Below are positions 25,513 through 34,846 of a stretch of DNA of 64,000 bases, piece by piece; within the stretch, counting starts at the first letter, position 1, and each line of letters begins with the position of its first letter. This DNA is from Verrucomicrobiia bacterium (GTDB lineage: Bacteria > Verrucomicrobiota > Verrucomicrobiia > Limisphaerales > UBA9464), in assembly GCA_019634635.1 (NCBI GenBank), contig JAHCBB010000005.1, positions 1 through 64,000 of the forward strand, in the 5' to 3' direction. The notes under the pieces are model-generated. The model saw nothing but the letters and a program-made list of their open reading frames with translations. It searched no databases and had not been told where the DNA came from. The translations under genes were made by a program, and so were the position numbers.

Positions 25513-27054
25513 ATGGAGATCAAGGCGCGCGATCTTGTGGCCGCTGGCTGGCTTGAGGGGCGGCGGCTGGGTGCCGCCCTGCGACGGGCGCGCGCGCTCG
25601 AGGCGGGCGGCATGGCGCGCGCCCCCATGCTGGTCCAACTGGAGCAGGAGTTCCCGAAACAGCCCGCCCTGATCCAGCCCCGTCAGGAGCCGGCCTCCCT
25701 GGCGGAGGCCATCGAGGCGGCGACCGATGAAGAAGCACAGAATCTCGCCGCCGTGCGCGCCCGCATGCATGAACTGCTCCATGTGCCCGTGGTGCGGCGC
25801 GGCGTGTTGATGCCCGACGCCTGCCCGACCGGATTCGCGCGCGCCTCCATTCCGGTCGGGGGCGGCATCGAGGTCGAGAACGCCATCCTTCCCGGAGCGC
25901 ATTCGGCCGACATCTGCTGCTCCCTGCTCGCCACCTGCTTCCCGGCAAACCATCCGGTCGGTGAGCTGATGGACCAGCTCGCAAAGACGACGCACTTCGG
26001 GGCGGGGGGGCGTCCGCGCGGGGAGCAGTGGACCTCCCCGGTGCTCGAGGAGCCGGTCTGGGACAACCCGTTCCTCAAGGATCTGCACGGCCGGGCCCGC
26101 GATTTCCTGGGCACGCAGGGCGATGGCAATCACTTTGCCTTCCTGGGACGCATCGCGTTCACCGAAGCGCAACGTGTCACGCTGGCGGCGGCGGGGCACA
26201 CCGAGTTGAGCGACTGGATCGTGCGACGCGACGGGGTGTTCCACGTGCTGGTCACGCATCACGGGTCCCGCGGCCTGGGGGCCGACGTGTACCGCCGGGG
26301 CCAGGCCGCCGCGCGACGATGGTGCGACGAGAACGCCAGGGACATCCCCGACGCCGCGGTCTGGCTGCCGTACGATTCGCCGGAGGGCCGGGACTACTGG
26401 GACGCGCTCCGGTACATTTCCCGCTGGACCCGCGAAAATCACGCGCAGATCCACGCCGCGTTTTTGCGCCGCGTCGGCCAGCGCGCCCTGGTGCAGATCG
26501 GCAACGAGCACAACTTCGTCTGGCGGCGCGGCGATGCGTTCTACCACGGCAAGGGCGCGACGCCGGCCTGGGCGACGGACGAGGGACGCCCCCGGATGGG
26601 CTGGATCCCGCTCAACATGGCGCGCGAGATTCTGCTAGTGCTGGGCACCGACAACGAACGGTACCTCTCGTTTTGTCCGCACGGCGCCGGACGCAACCGT
26701 TCGCGCCGCGCGACGCTGCGGGAGTTTCAGGATGCGGATGGTGAACTCGACGCCGGCCGGGTCCGCCAGGCCATCGCCCGCGAGACGCAGGGCCTGGACA
26801 TCCGCTGGTATTCCGGCACGCCGGACCTCAGCGAATCGCCCATCGGCTACAAGGACGCGACCCGGGTGAAGGCGCAGATCGCGCAGTTCGGCCTGGCGTC
26901 CGTGGTCGGGGAAGTCCAGCCCCTGGGCTGCATTATGGCGGGCGAAGCGCCGGAACCCCACTGGGTCCGCGCCCGCCGGGAGAAGCGCGCCGCACACCGT
27001 GCGGCGCGGCGCAACGATCAGGACGTCATTGCCGATGGGATCCGTTTCGAATGA
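25513..27054 (+). CDS. rtcB: RtcB-family RNA ligase-like protein
   Basis: A 513-residue protein with RtcB hallmarks: RASIPVGGGIEVENAI followed by an ADICCS variant of the Cys metal-ligand loop (canonically DIGCG), GDGNHFAFLG (canonically GGGNHFxE), HHGSRGLG, VQIGNEHNFVW and CPHGAGRNRSRR containing the histidine that forms the GMP adduct. RtcB joins 2',3'-cyclic phosphate and 5'-OH RNA ends. Altered motifs and an N-terminal extension of about 60 residues suggest a divergent subclass. The ATG at 25513 precedes the first conserved part. An upstream palindrome TTCACGTGAA lies at 25476-25485. The tail overlaps the convergent DUF4276 remnant by 29 nt. Confidence 0.85.
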   Translation: MEIKARDLVAAGWLEGRRLGAALRRARALEAGGMARAPMLVQLEQEFPKQPALIQPRQEPASLAEAIEAATDEEAQNLAAVRARMHELLHVPVVRRGVLMPDACPTGFARASIPVGGGIEVENAILPGAHSADICCSLLATCFPANHPVGELMDQLAKTTHFGAGGRPRGEQWTSPVLEEPVWDNPFLKDLHGRARDFLGTQGDGNHFAFLGRIAFTEAQRVTLAAAGHTELSDWIVRRDGVFHVLVTHHGSRGLGADVYRRGQAAARRWCDENARDIPDAAVWLPYDSPEGRDYWDALRYISRWTRENHAQIHAAFLRRVGQRALVQIGNEHNFVWRRGDAFYHGKGATPAWATDEGRPRMGWIPLNMAREILLVLGTDNERYLSFCPHGAGRNRSRRATLREFQDADGELDAGRVRQAIARETQGLDIRWYSGTPDLSESPIGYKDATRVKAQIAQFGLASVVGEVQPLGCIMAGEAPEPHWVRARREKRAAHRAARRNDQDVIADGIRFE

Positions 27055-27394
27055 ACCAAAGAAGGAATCCAGGGGCTGAAGCGTTTTGGGTCTCAAGAAC
27101 TCCAAGCCATTGATGAAAATGCGGACACGTCCTCCGGATCTGTTCCAGTCCGATGCTTCGAAGAATTTCGACGCCATGCTGACGCTTGCGGTAGGCGGGA
27201 TGGGCAGTCAGGAGGCGTTTCGACGGGGCAGTGTTCGGACCATCGTTGATGTCCTCGGGGTTTGGGAACCGGTTTCGGATACCGTCGAATACCGGTCTCA
27301 ACGCCGGGGCATTGAGCACGCTGCAGATCGCCTCGGGCTCGGTGAAGACCATGGCTTCATATTCATGAAGCATCAGGTACGGACGCGGATCCCC
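27026..27394 (-). pseudogene. DUF4276 protein, N-terminally truncated
   Basis: The frame from about 27394 to 27026 reads RPYLMLHEYEAMVFTEPEAI, then FPNPEDINDGPNTAPSKRLL and RTCPHFHQWLGVLE, all typical of the C-terminal two thirds of DUF4276 (Toprim-like) proteins. Upstream the similarity stops abruptly where an IS110 transposase fragment begins, so the N-terminus is lost. DUF4276 genes often sit next to an SMC-like/AAA ATPase gene; none is present here. Confidence 0.75.
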
Positions 27395-27700
27395 CAGGCC
27401 ACCAACTGGCGGTGTAGCACGTAGCCAAATGGCCCCGCCTCGTAACAACTATGCACTTCCTCGGCCAGATCCATCTGGTTTTTGACCCAAGCCACAAACT
27501 TCTCCGGCGTGAACTTCTGCGCCGGCTGCGGGCTGCTGTTCTCCAGGATGCCCACCACCACGATCGTCTCGACGTGGACGTCCAGCCCCAGCTTGATCTC
27601 CCGGTAACGCTTGCTCCCGACGGGCTTGGTTCCGGGTGTCGTTCCTGCGTGATTCGTTTTTTGATCTTCTTCATGTTCTTGGCGGGTCGGTGTAGCAATC
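27395..27700 (-). mobile_element. IS110-family transposase, N-terminal fragment
   Basis: The minus-strand frame reads YREIKLGLDVHVETIVVVG, then AEEVHSCYEAGPFGYVLHRQL, matching the first 100 residues of IS110 transposases (the first DEDD aspartate is in GLDVH). It breaks off at about WGIRVR, exactly where DUF4276 sequence starts. The beginning also looks frame-disturbed: an ATG-KKIKKR start lies in another frame. The element is inactive. IS110 elements lack classic terminal inverted repeats, so ends cannot be fixed here. Confidence 0.75.
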
Positions 27701-27735
27701 GCTCCTCTATCCGCCAACAACTCATGTCATCTCCA

Positions 27736-27763
27736 CGACGCTCCGCGCAGAACAACGTGGAAC
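27736..27763 (+). repeat. 28-bp direct repeat, left copy
   Basis: This 28-nt segment matches 34753-34780 at 25 of 28 positions in the same orientation. The two copies lie 235 nt upstream of the giant gene and 8 nt downstream of its stop codon. Confidence 0.65.
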
Positions 27764-27997
27764 TTGCCGCCGGTGCGTTGGCAGGCGGCTGCGTCCAACG
27801 ATGTGCTCCGACGTGCATCAAACCGCGACGAAACGGATTCGTGTCTTGACCTCAGCATCCGCACCATGCAACGAACACCGATGGACGTTCCCAGAACTCC
27901 CAACACTCCATCGCGAGCCCCGGTCTGCGGAAGTCCGACCCTCGAAAGCAGCCTTCGCGAGAGGGCACCGAAGCTTCCGCAAGACCATCCAGTCCCC

Positions 27998-30900
27998 ATG
28001 AACCCCTGTCCGCACATCTCCCAGCCGCCCCATTCCCTCTCCACGTCCCGAGGAGCGGTCGAACGGTCGGGTTCTGCTCCGATTTCGACGGCCGGCCTCA
28101 GCACCGTCCGTTCAGTGCTTGCCTTGTGGCTCCTACTGCTTCTGCCCCGTATTGAGGCAGCCGGTCCGCCCGGGACCCTACGTTGGCAGGTTCCCTTGAA
28201 GGGCCCCGTCGCCACACCGGCGATCGGACCCGACGGGACCATCTACGCCGGGGGCGCCGAAGAACTTGTCGCACTGGACCCGGAGACGGGTGGTGCGAAG
28301 TGGAGGGTGCCAATCACCAATGTTCGAGGTGTCGCGCTTGATTCGAGTCAAGCCGTCTATTGCATGGGGTCAACCAATTTGATGGCTGTTAATCCGGTGA
28401 CCGGCCAAATTCTATGGAAACGTAATGCATTAAGTTTATCTAGGGATGGCTATGCAATCGCAGATGATTGCTACCGACGAACCGATCAAGTGTATCTTCT
28501 AAAATTTGCGATTTCACCTGATCAGACAATCGCACTTGCCTCTGCTCAGGTGACAAATTGCAAGTTATTCCCACAATCGGATTTTTACACGACGACAATT
28601 AAGTCGTCTGTCTCCAGAATCGAACCGGGATCTGGAACCCCCATCGATCCAACGATTGAGTACCCACTTGTTGAAATGGGACCTCAGGATTTGGCTATAG
28701 ATGCAAATGGAACTCTAATATTTGACGGGAATACCATCAGGAATCCCATAGATGATTTTCCAAATCATTACTACAGCATTCTTGGGGGAGTCGGCCGCGT
28801 TGGATCCGCATTCTCACTCGGCGGTGACGGTGCAATTTATGGAGCCAAGCAGACTATTGAGAGCGGTGTTAATTATGGATTCAGATTTCAAATGGGGGAC
28901 CGAGAATTAGAATCGACGCAACATGGCATTTTTATTGTTGTATCACAGTTTGAACCGTCACAGTTTTCAAGGAGTCCCACAAGCGGGGTTTACTTGGACG
29001 ACGACACTTCTGTAAATCCAATTCTAGGAAATGCTGCTGTCTATTTTTCGGGAATGTACTCCGTGTATTCCGCTGAGTTGGCTTCCGGTAGATTACTTTG
29101 GGAGGCCTTTATTCCGGGTGAACGCAAGCGAATGGCGTTGGGAGACAACGATACACTCTATATCACCTCGGAGATAAGCGCTGGACATTTTGGATCGCTC
29201 TGTAGTGTCATTGCGTGCTCATCGAGAACGGGAGCAGTATTGTGGGAGTATCGGCTTCCGGAACTACGGCCGTCATCGCCAATGCTCGGGCTTGGCGGTG
29301 ATCTCTTGGTAGGTACGTCTACTTCTGTTTTGTGCCTGCGCACCTCAAGTCAAGGTCCAGCGAATTCACCGTGGCCACTAGTTCGACAAAATTCGCGAAA
29401 TTCCGGAAGCCAAGTCGATGGACGATTTCCACCCTCATGCAATATCATATCTAGCCGGTCGCGCTATATTGTTGGAGATCATTTAACACTTGACAGCAAT
29501 GCATACGGCCCTGGCCTGTTGTCGCAGCAATGGTATTTTAATGACATCCAGCTTTATGGAGAGACAAATCGAGTTCTGGAAATCAATAGTGTCGAGGTGA
29601 AGCACCGCGGGAGCTATTCCGTTGAAATGGAAAACCCATTCGGCAGCACAAAATGCAGTTATTATGTTGATGTGGTGCCGAACGCGACGCCTGCAATTCT
29701 TGTGAATCAAGTTTCAGTAATTGAGGATAGTGAATTTCAAGTTGGAGCTCGCATAGAATTGATTTCCGGATTCCAGGATGGGCGCATATTTTACACATTG
29801 GACGGATCCGACCCTTCCTTCGAATCTCCGGAGTATCAAGTTCCGTCGATACTAACTAATGATGTGGTGGTGAGTCTACTCGCCCTTGATTTAAACTCTG
29901 GGGAAGTTGCAAGATCCGGACCTACAAGACTTATTGTCTCACGGAATCCGTTGCCTGAACGGTTGAAATTGGAATGTCATCTCGAAGTTGATGGAATCGT
30001 TCAGAATGAGAGCTTCTACCGGCGTATTTTGAGAACGCCAGACTCATCAGATTATTCTTCCGGAGATGAAGTTCGAGTTGATGCAATCGCTGATAGATTC
30101 TCGCGATTTGTTCGATGGGAAGGTGATTTAGCTGGAAGCACTAACCAATCAGAAGTAATTAGAATTGATCGTGGTCGCACGATTCGTGCGATATTTGAAC
30201 GGATTCCCAGACCATTTTCGGTATTTTCATCTGTTGAGGGAAACGGAGTAGTTTACACGACACCACCGAGGAATGCTGCAGGATCTTCAATTGAGTACTA
30301 CGAACGTGGCGAGACGGTATTTGTTCGTGCAATCCCGGGAGCAGGGTGGCGGTTTGATCGATGGGCCGGCGATCTTGAAGGAACAGACCCGATCGGCAGA
30401 CTGCTGATGAACTCCTCGCAGAGTGTGCGGGCAATATTTCGCGAAATTCCAGAGCACCTTGTGACAGTGCATTCTGGAGGTGGCTCCGTTTTTGGATCAG
30501 GAATCTATCCCGAAGGATCACCGGCGACCCTGACAGCAGAGCCGCTTCCGGGGTGGACCTTCCTGGGATGGATTGGGGATGTGGTCAGCGCGGAGCCAAC
30601 GATCTCGTTCACGGTGACCCGGCCGATGACATTGGTGGCGCGCTTTGGGACCCAGGTGACGGCAAACAGCGTGGGTGCCGGGCATGTGGCCTTGGAACCC
30701 CAGTCCGAATGGTATCGCTACGGGACACGCGTGCATGTGACTCCGCGCCCGGAGACGGGGAACTACCTCGGACTTTGGGATGCCCAATGGTCCGGACAAT
30801 CGAAGATCGGTTGGGTGCTCACCGTGACCAATCCCAGTCCATCCATCACGGGCTTCTTCGTCCCGTTGGAGGCCGGACGAAATGCGCTGATGGTTGAGAC

Positions 30901-33900
30901 CGTTGGCGGGGGCGTTGTGGATTCGACACCGGCCCGGATGGGCTTCGACCCCTCCGAGAGCGTCCGGCTAGAGGCTTTGCCGTGGGCGGGATGGACGTTT
31001 TCCGGGTGGTCTGCGGATGCGGCGGGTACGGAGAATCCACTGTCTCTTGCGATGAGCGCCGACCGACGGGTGACGGCAACCTTCAGCGAGCTTTCGCCGG
31101 GTCCGTCGTTGGCACCGATCGGTGACCGGACCGTTGACGAGCTGAGTCTGTTGGAGATTCCCATGCAACCAGGGCATTCCACGGATGTGTTGGAAACCGT
31201 GGGCTTGGTGCTCTCGGAAGGTCCGCCCGGGATGTACCTCACAGCGGAAAGAGTTCTGTACTGGCGCCCCGAGGAATCACAGGGACCCGGCGCATATCCA
31301 GTGCGAGTTCGCGTGTTCGATGGTGACGGACGCTCCGCAGAGCAGTCCTTCGAAGTGACTGTTCTTGAAGTGAACTCCGCTCCGGTGCTGGGGCCGGTTC
31401 CGGATGCCTTCGTCCCGCATGGAGGGCTGCTTTCTGTCCAGTTGCAGGCCTCGGATTCCGACCTGCCGGCGCAAGAACTGGCGTTTGACGTGGTCGTTGG
31501 ACCGACGGGTCTGACGGTGTCGCCGACCGGCGTGATCGAGTGGAATCCATCCGGCGGACCGGGCCAACCGACCAACGAGGTCGTCGTTCGGGTCACTGAC
31601 AACGGCGTGCCGCCACTCTCGGCCACCACGGCGTTCAAGGTCGTCGTCCTGTCGGAGGGGTTCGCCCCGGTGTTTGACGGGTGGACGTTGCTCGCCGACG
31701 CGGCGCGGTTTGAGTTGGTGGAAGGAGCGCTTACTTGGGAGCAGGCGAAGACGGATGCGGAGGCGCGGGGCGGGCATCTGGCGACGTTTGCCAGCGCGGC
31801 CGAGTGGGAGGCTGGCAAATCCGTCTGGCAGGCCTATGGGCGATCGACCTGGATCGGAGGATATCAACTCGCGGAGGGACCCGAGCCAAGGGGCGGATGG
31901 ATTTGGATCACCGGAGAGCCTTGGTCTTTTGAAGCGTGGGCACCTTCCGAGCCAAACAACTACCTCGGGTTCGTCGAAAACCATCTCGATATCCTTGCAG
32001 CTGGAGGGTGGAACGATGCGCCGGGCGCAACCCGTCAGCCTTACCTGATCGAGTATCCCGAACGGGGTCCGGTTGCGCCGTTCGATCGGTTCGAACTGAA
32101 TGAGGGCGCGACGCTGGGCATCGGCATCCGTGTCTCGGATCCCGACCTTCCGCAACAGACGCTCTCGCTGGAGCTGGTGTCGGGTCCGGATGGGATGGTG
32201 CTGACGCCGGCACAAGCACTGATTTGGACGCCTACCGAGGCGCTGGGGCCGTCCACGAACGAAGTGGTGCTGCGGGTGACTGACGATGGGGATCCGCCGG
32301 CCTCGGCGACGGTGTCGTTCGGGGTCGTCGTCCGCGAAGTCAACCGGGCGCCGACGGTGTCGTCGCGTCTGGTGATGGACTTCGGGTCGGATCCCGTCGG
32401 CGTCGCCACAGTGGTTGGCACCAACAATGCCGCCTGGGTGGTCATCGGCGGGAACCCGGGCGGGTTCCTCGGTCTCACCTATTCGCGGACCAATGAGTAC
32501 ACCGCCCTGGTGTTGCCCCCGGTGCCGCACACCGAAGCGGTGATCGCCGGGTTCCGGATGTCGTGTGACGTGCGCGCGGGCAATGGCCCGGAGGAACGCA
32601 TGGCGGACGGCATCAGCTTCAGTTTCGCCCGGGAGGGTGATCCGGTGCTGATGGATCCGTGGGATCAGCCGGGTTACGCCGGGGGATGCTGCGCTGAGAC
32701 CGGCACGCGGACGGGTCTTGCGGTGTCCTTTGATACCTGGGCGGGCAACACCTACCCGGGAGCCGACGGGGACACCGACGATGTGGAGGGACTGATTGTG
32801 CGGGTGGATAACGTCACGGTGGTGAAGGTGGCAATCCCGACCCGGAACGGGGAACCGGCGGACGCCACCAGCCTGCAGACCGGTCCGCGCGACGCAGCGT
32901 ACTGGGCAGGAGGCGGCAATCCGCTCTGGCCGGCCGCGTGGGCGACGCTGTCGTGGCAGCCGCTGGTGCTGGAGCTGAACGCGGAGGGGCGCTTCTCGGC
33001 CTGGTGGAAGGGGGTTCCTGTATTGGAAGACGTGGAGACGGGTTTTGTGCCGGGTCCCGGCCGTTTTGTGCTGGCGGGCCGGACGGCCAACTCGGTGGGG
33101 AACGTTCATTTGGACAACCTGCGGTTGAGCGTCATCACCCGGCACGAGGTGGCGGAGGGGGAAACCCTGACGCTGGCGCTCGATGCCAATGATCCGGACC
33201 TGCCACCGCAGGTGCTGGATTTTGAGGTGTTGCGGGGTCCCGCGGGCGCGTCAGTCAACGCAGAGGGCGTGTTGACCTGGACCCCGGCGGAGGCACAGGG
33301 GCCCTCCACCAATGTGGTGGAGGTCCGGGTTCGGGACGATGGGGTGCCGCCGGTGACCGTCATCGCCGCGTATCAGATCGTGGTCAAGGAGGTCAACCAG
33401 CCGCCCGTTTGGTCCGCGATGCCCGACCTTGCCGTGGATGAGGAGACGCCGTTGGAGTGGAATCTGGAAGCGGACGACCCGGATTTGCCGCCTCAGGCGT
33501 TGACCTTCCGGCTGGTGAGCGGTCCGGACGGCCTGCTGGTGAGTTCGGAAGGTACGCTGCATTGGACCCCTGGGGAGGCGGACGGACCGTCGGAAGTGTC
33601 CGTGACCGTCGCGGTTGACGACGACGGCGGACCCCCGCTGTCAGCAACCAACACCTTTCAGATCACGGTGCGCGAGGTCAACCGGCCGCCGCTCCTGGAT
33701 CCGGTGGACGATTTTGCGATGGACGAAGGCAGTCCGCTGATCCTGGTGCTGGGCGCCTCGGATCCGGATCTCCCGCGGCAGGCACTGACGTTCTCCCTGG
33801 CGGCCGGACCTGCGGGGCTGACCGTGGGCCCGGGTGGAATCCTGACCTGGACCCCCGGCGAGGCGGACGGGCCGTCGGAGGTGGTGGTGGATGTGGCGGT

Positions 33901-34744
33901 GACGGACGACGGCATGCCGCCGCTGACGACGGTGGGACGCTTCCGGATCACGGTTCGGGAGGTGAACCAGCCCCCGGCGATGGCACCGGTTCCTGCGATC
34001 GAGGTGGACGAGGGAGCGCTGGTGAGCCTCACGCTCACGGCAGGCGATCCCGACCTGCCACTGCAGGCGCTGGTGTTTTCCCTGGTCAGCGGTCCTGAGG
34101 GCATGACGGTGACGCCGTCGGGGGAGCTTCGCTGGCAGACGGGCGAGGCCGACGGACCGGGGACGGTCATTGCGGAAGTGCGGGTGACCGACGACGGCGA
34201 CCCACCGCAGTCGGCGGACCAGCGGATCGTGATCACGGTGCGGGAGGTGAATGAGCCCCCGGTGCTGGATCCGGTGCCAGATCAGGTGGCGGCGGCCGGC
34301 GAGCCGTTCGAATGGCTGCTGACGGGCCGGGATGCTGATCTGCCGCCGCAACCGCTGACCTTCGCCCTGGTGTCGGGGCCGACCGGATTGACCGTGGAGC
34401 GGGAGGGACTACTGCGCTGGACCCCGCCTCTGGTCGCGGCGCCTTCGACCAATGAGGTGACGGTCCTCCTGTTGGACGGTGCATTGAGCGTGCGGGGGGC
34501 CTTCCGGATTGTCGTGCCGGAATGGATCGTGCTGGGCATTCAGGCGCCGCGCGCGGATGGGCGGATCGTTCTGGAGATCCGGGCGGGGCTGTTGAAGCCC
34601 GTCGTTGTCGAGGAGGCGACGGTGTTGGGAGCCTGGGAGGAGCTGCAGCGCCTGCTTGGGTTGGGCATGGACACCCCGGTGGAGTTGTTGATCAACGCGG
34701 CGCCCGGTCCGGAGGCCCGCTATTGGCGGGTCCGCGGCGATTGA
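27998..34744 (+). CDS. Giant secreted PQQ-propeller / lectin / Ig-repeat protein
   Basis: 2248 residues from the ATG at 27998 (the frame is open from 27764). A hydrophobic export segment is at about 38-52. Then, in order: PQQ-like propeller (about 55-470, closing SPWPLVRQNSRNSG); Ig-like segment (about 475-560); chitobiase-type FYTLDGSDPS (about 595); InlB-like repeats with WAGD/GWIG (about 680-1035); He_PIG cadherin-like units; C-type-lectin-like domain (about 1225-1355: ARGGHLATFASAAEWEAGK, APSEPNNYLG); L-type-lectin-like domain (about 1455-1715); five more He_PIG repeats of about 93 residues (DPDLPPQALTF, WTPGEADGPSE) to about 2175; and a short C-terminal domain. No PEP-CTERM anchor is seen. 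It is probably an extracellular carbohydrate-binding or adhesion protein. About 28310-30530 is strikingly AT-rich. Confidence 0.82.
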   Translation: MNPCPHISQPPHSLSTSRGAVERSGSAPISTAGLSTVRSVLALWLLLLLPRIEAAGPPGTLRWQVPLKGPVATPAIGPDGTIYAGGAEELVALDPETGGAKWRVPITNVRGVALDSSQAVYCMGSTNLMAVNPVTGQILWKRNALSLSRDGYAIADDCYRRTDQVYLLKFAISPDQTIALASAQVTNCKLFPQSDFYTTTIKSSVSRIEPGSGTPIDPTIEYPLVEMGPQDLAIDANGTLIFDGNTIRNPIDDFPNHYYSILGGVGRVGSAFSLGGDGAIYGAKQTIESGVNYGFRFQMGDRELESTQHGIFIVVSQFEPSQFSRSPTSGVYLDDDTSVNPILGNAAVYFSGMYSVYSAELASGRLLWEAFIPGERKRMALGDNDTLYITSEISAGHFGSLCSVIACSSRTGAVLWEYRLPELRPSSPMLGLGGDLLVGTSTSVLCLRTSSQGPANSPWPLVRQNSRNSGSQVDGRFPPSCNIISSRSRYIVGDHLTLDSNAYGPGLLSQQWYFNDIQLYGETNRVLEINSVEVKHRGSYSVEMENPFGSTKCSYYVDVVPNATPAILVNQVSVIEDSEFQVGARIELISGFQDGRIFYTLDGSDPSFESPEYQVPSILTNDVVVSLLALDLNSGEVARSGPTRLIVSRNPLPERLKLECHLEVDGIVQNESFYRRILRTPDSSDYSSGDEVRVDAIADRFSRFVRWEGDLAGSTNQSEVIRIDRGRTIRAIFERIPRPFSVFSSVEGNGVVYTTPPRNAAGSSIEYYERGETVFVRAIPGAGWRFDRWAGDLEGTDPIGRLLMNSSQSVRAIFREIPEHLVTVHSGGGSVFGSGIYPEGSPATLTAEPLPGWTFLGWIGDVVSAEPTISFTVTRPMTLVARFGTQVTANSVGAGHVALEPQSEWYRYGTRVHVTPRPETGNYLGLWDAQWSGQSKIGWVLTVTNPSPSITGFFVPLEAGRNALMVETVGGGVVDSTPARMGFDPSESVRLEALPWAGWTFSGWSADAAGTENPLSLAMSADRRVTATFSELSPGPSLAPIGDRTVDELSLLEIPMQPGHSTDVLETVGLVLSEGPPGMYLTAERVLYWRPEESQGPGAYPVRVRVFDGDGRSAEQSFEVTVLEVNSAPVLGPVPDAFVPHGGLLSVQLQASDSDLPAQELAFDVVVGPTGLTVSPTGVIEWNPSGGPGQPTNEVVVRVTDNGVPPLSATTAFKVVVLSEGFAPVFDGWTLLADAARFELVEGALTWEQAKTDAEARGGHLATFASAAEWEAGKSVWQAYGRSTWIGGYQLAEGPEPRGGWIWITGEPWSFEAWAPSEPNNYLGFVENHLDILAAGGWNDAPGATRQPYLIEYPERGPVAPFDRFELNEGATLGIGIRVSDPDLPQQTLSLELVSGPDGMVLTPAQALIWTPTEALGPSTNEVVLRVTDDGDPPASATVSFGVVVREVNRAPTVSSRLVMDFGSDPVGVATVVGTNNAAWVVIGGNPGGFLGLTYSRTNEYTALVLPPVPHTEAVIAGFRMSCDVRAGNGPEERMADGISFSFAREGDPVLMDPWDQPGYAGGCCAETGTRTGLAVSFDTWAGNTYPGADGDTDDVEGLIVRVDNVTVVKVAIPTRNGEPADATSLQTGPRDAAYWAGGGNPLWPAAWATLSWQPLVLELNAEGRFSAWWKGVPVLEDVETGFVPGPGRFVLAGRTANSVGNVHLDNLRLSVITRHEVAEGETLTLALDANDPDLPPQVLDFEVLRGPAGASVNAEGVLTWTPAEAQGPSTNVVEVRVRDDGVPPVTVIAAYQIVVKEVNQPPVWSAMPDLAVDEETPLEWNLEADDPDLPPQALTFRLVSGPDGLLVSSEGTLHWTPGEADGPSEVSVTVAVDDDGGPPLSATNTFQITVREVNRPPLLDPVDDFAMDEGSPLILVLGASDPDLPRQALTFSLAAGPAGLTVGPGGILTWTPGEADGPSEVVVDVAVTDDGMPPLTTVGRFRITVREVNQPPAMAPVPAIEVDEGALVSLTLTAGDPDLPLQALVFSLVSGPEGMTVTPSGELRWQTGEADGPGTVIAEVRVTDDGDPPQSADQRIVITVREVNEPPVLDPVPDQVAAAGEPFEWLLTGRDADLPPQPLTFALVSGPTGLTVEREGLLRWTPPLVAAPSTNEVTVLLLDGALSVRGAFRIVVPEWIVLGIQAPRADGRIVLEIRAGLLKPVVVEEATVLGAWEELQRLLGLGMDTPVELLINAAPGPEARYWRVRGD

Positions 34745-34752
34745 ACCGGCCG

Positions 34753-34780
34753 CGACGCACCGCGCAGACCAACGTAGAAC
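34753..34780 (+). repeat. 28-bp direct repeat, right copy
   Basis: This is the partner of 27736-27763, with three mismatches. It starts 8 nt after the giant gene's stop and 67 nt before the NHL gene starts. It could be a duplicated target or recombination site, or a shared upstream element of two secreted-protein genes. Confidence 0.65.
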
Positions 34781-34846
34781 GGCCCCCGGCGCGATTGCGG
34801 AACCGGCGTGGAACTGCTCGGATCGGTCCCAGACACGCCTCCTTCC

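Noticed and set aside
31605..33145. Minus-strand frames within the giant gene
   Set aside because: They are antisense shadows of the repeat and lectin region; the plus frame shows clear domain motifs throughout.
33145..34510. Possible CRISPR-like or minisatellite periodicity
   Set aside because: The roughly 280-bp period corresponds to in-frame He_PIG protein repeats. No short identical repeats with unique spacers were seen here or elsewhere in the window.
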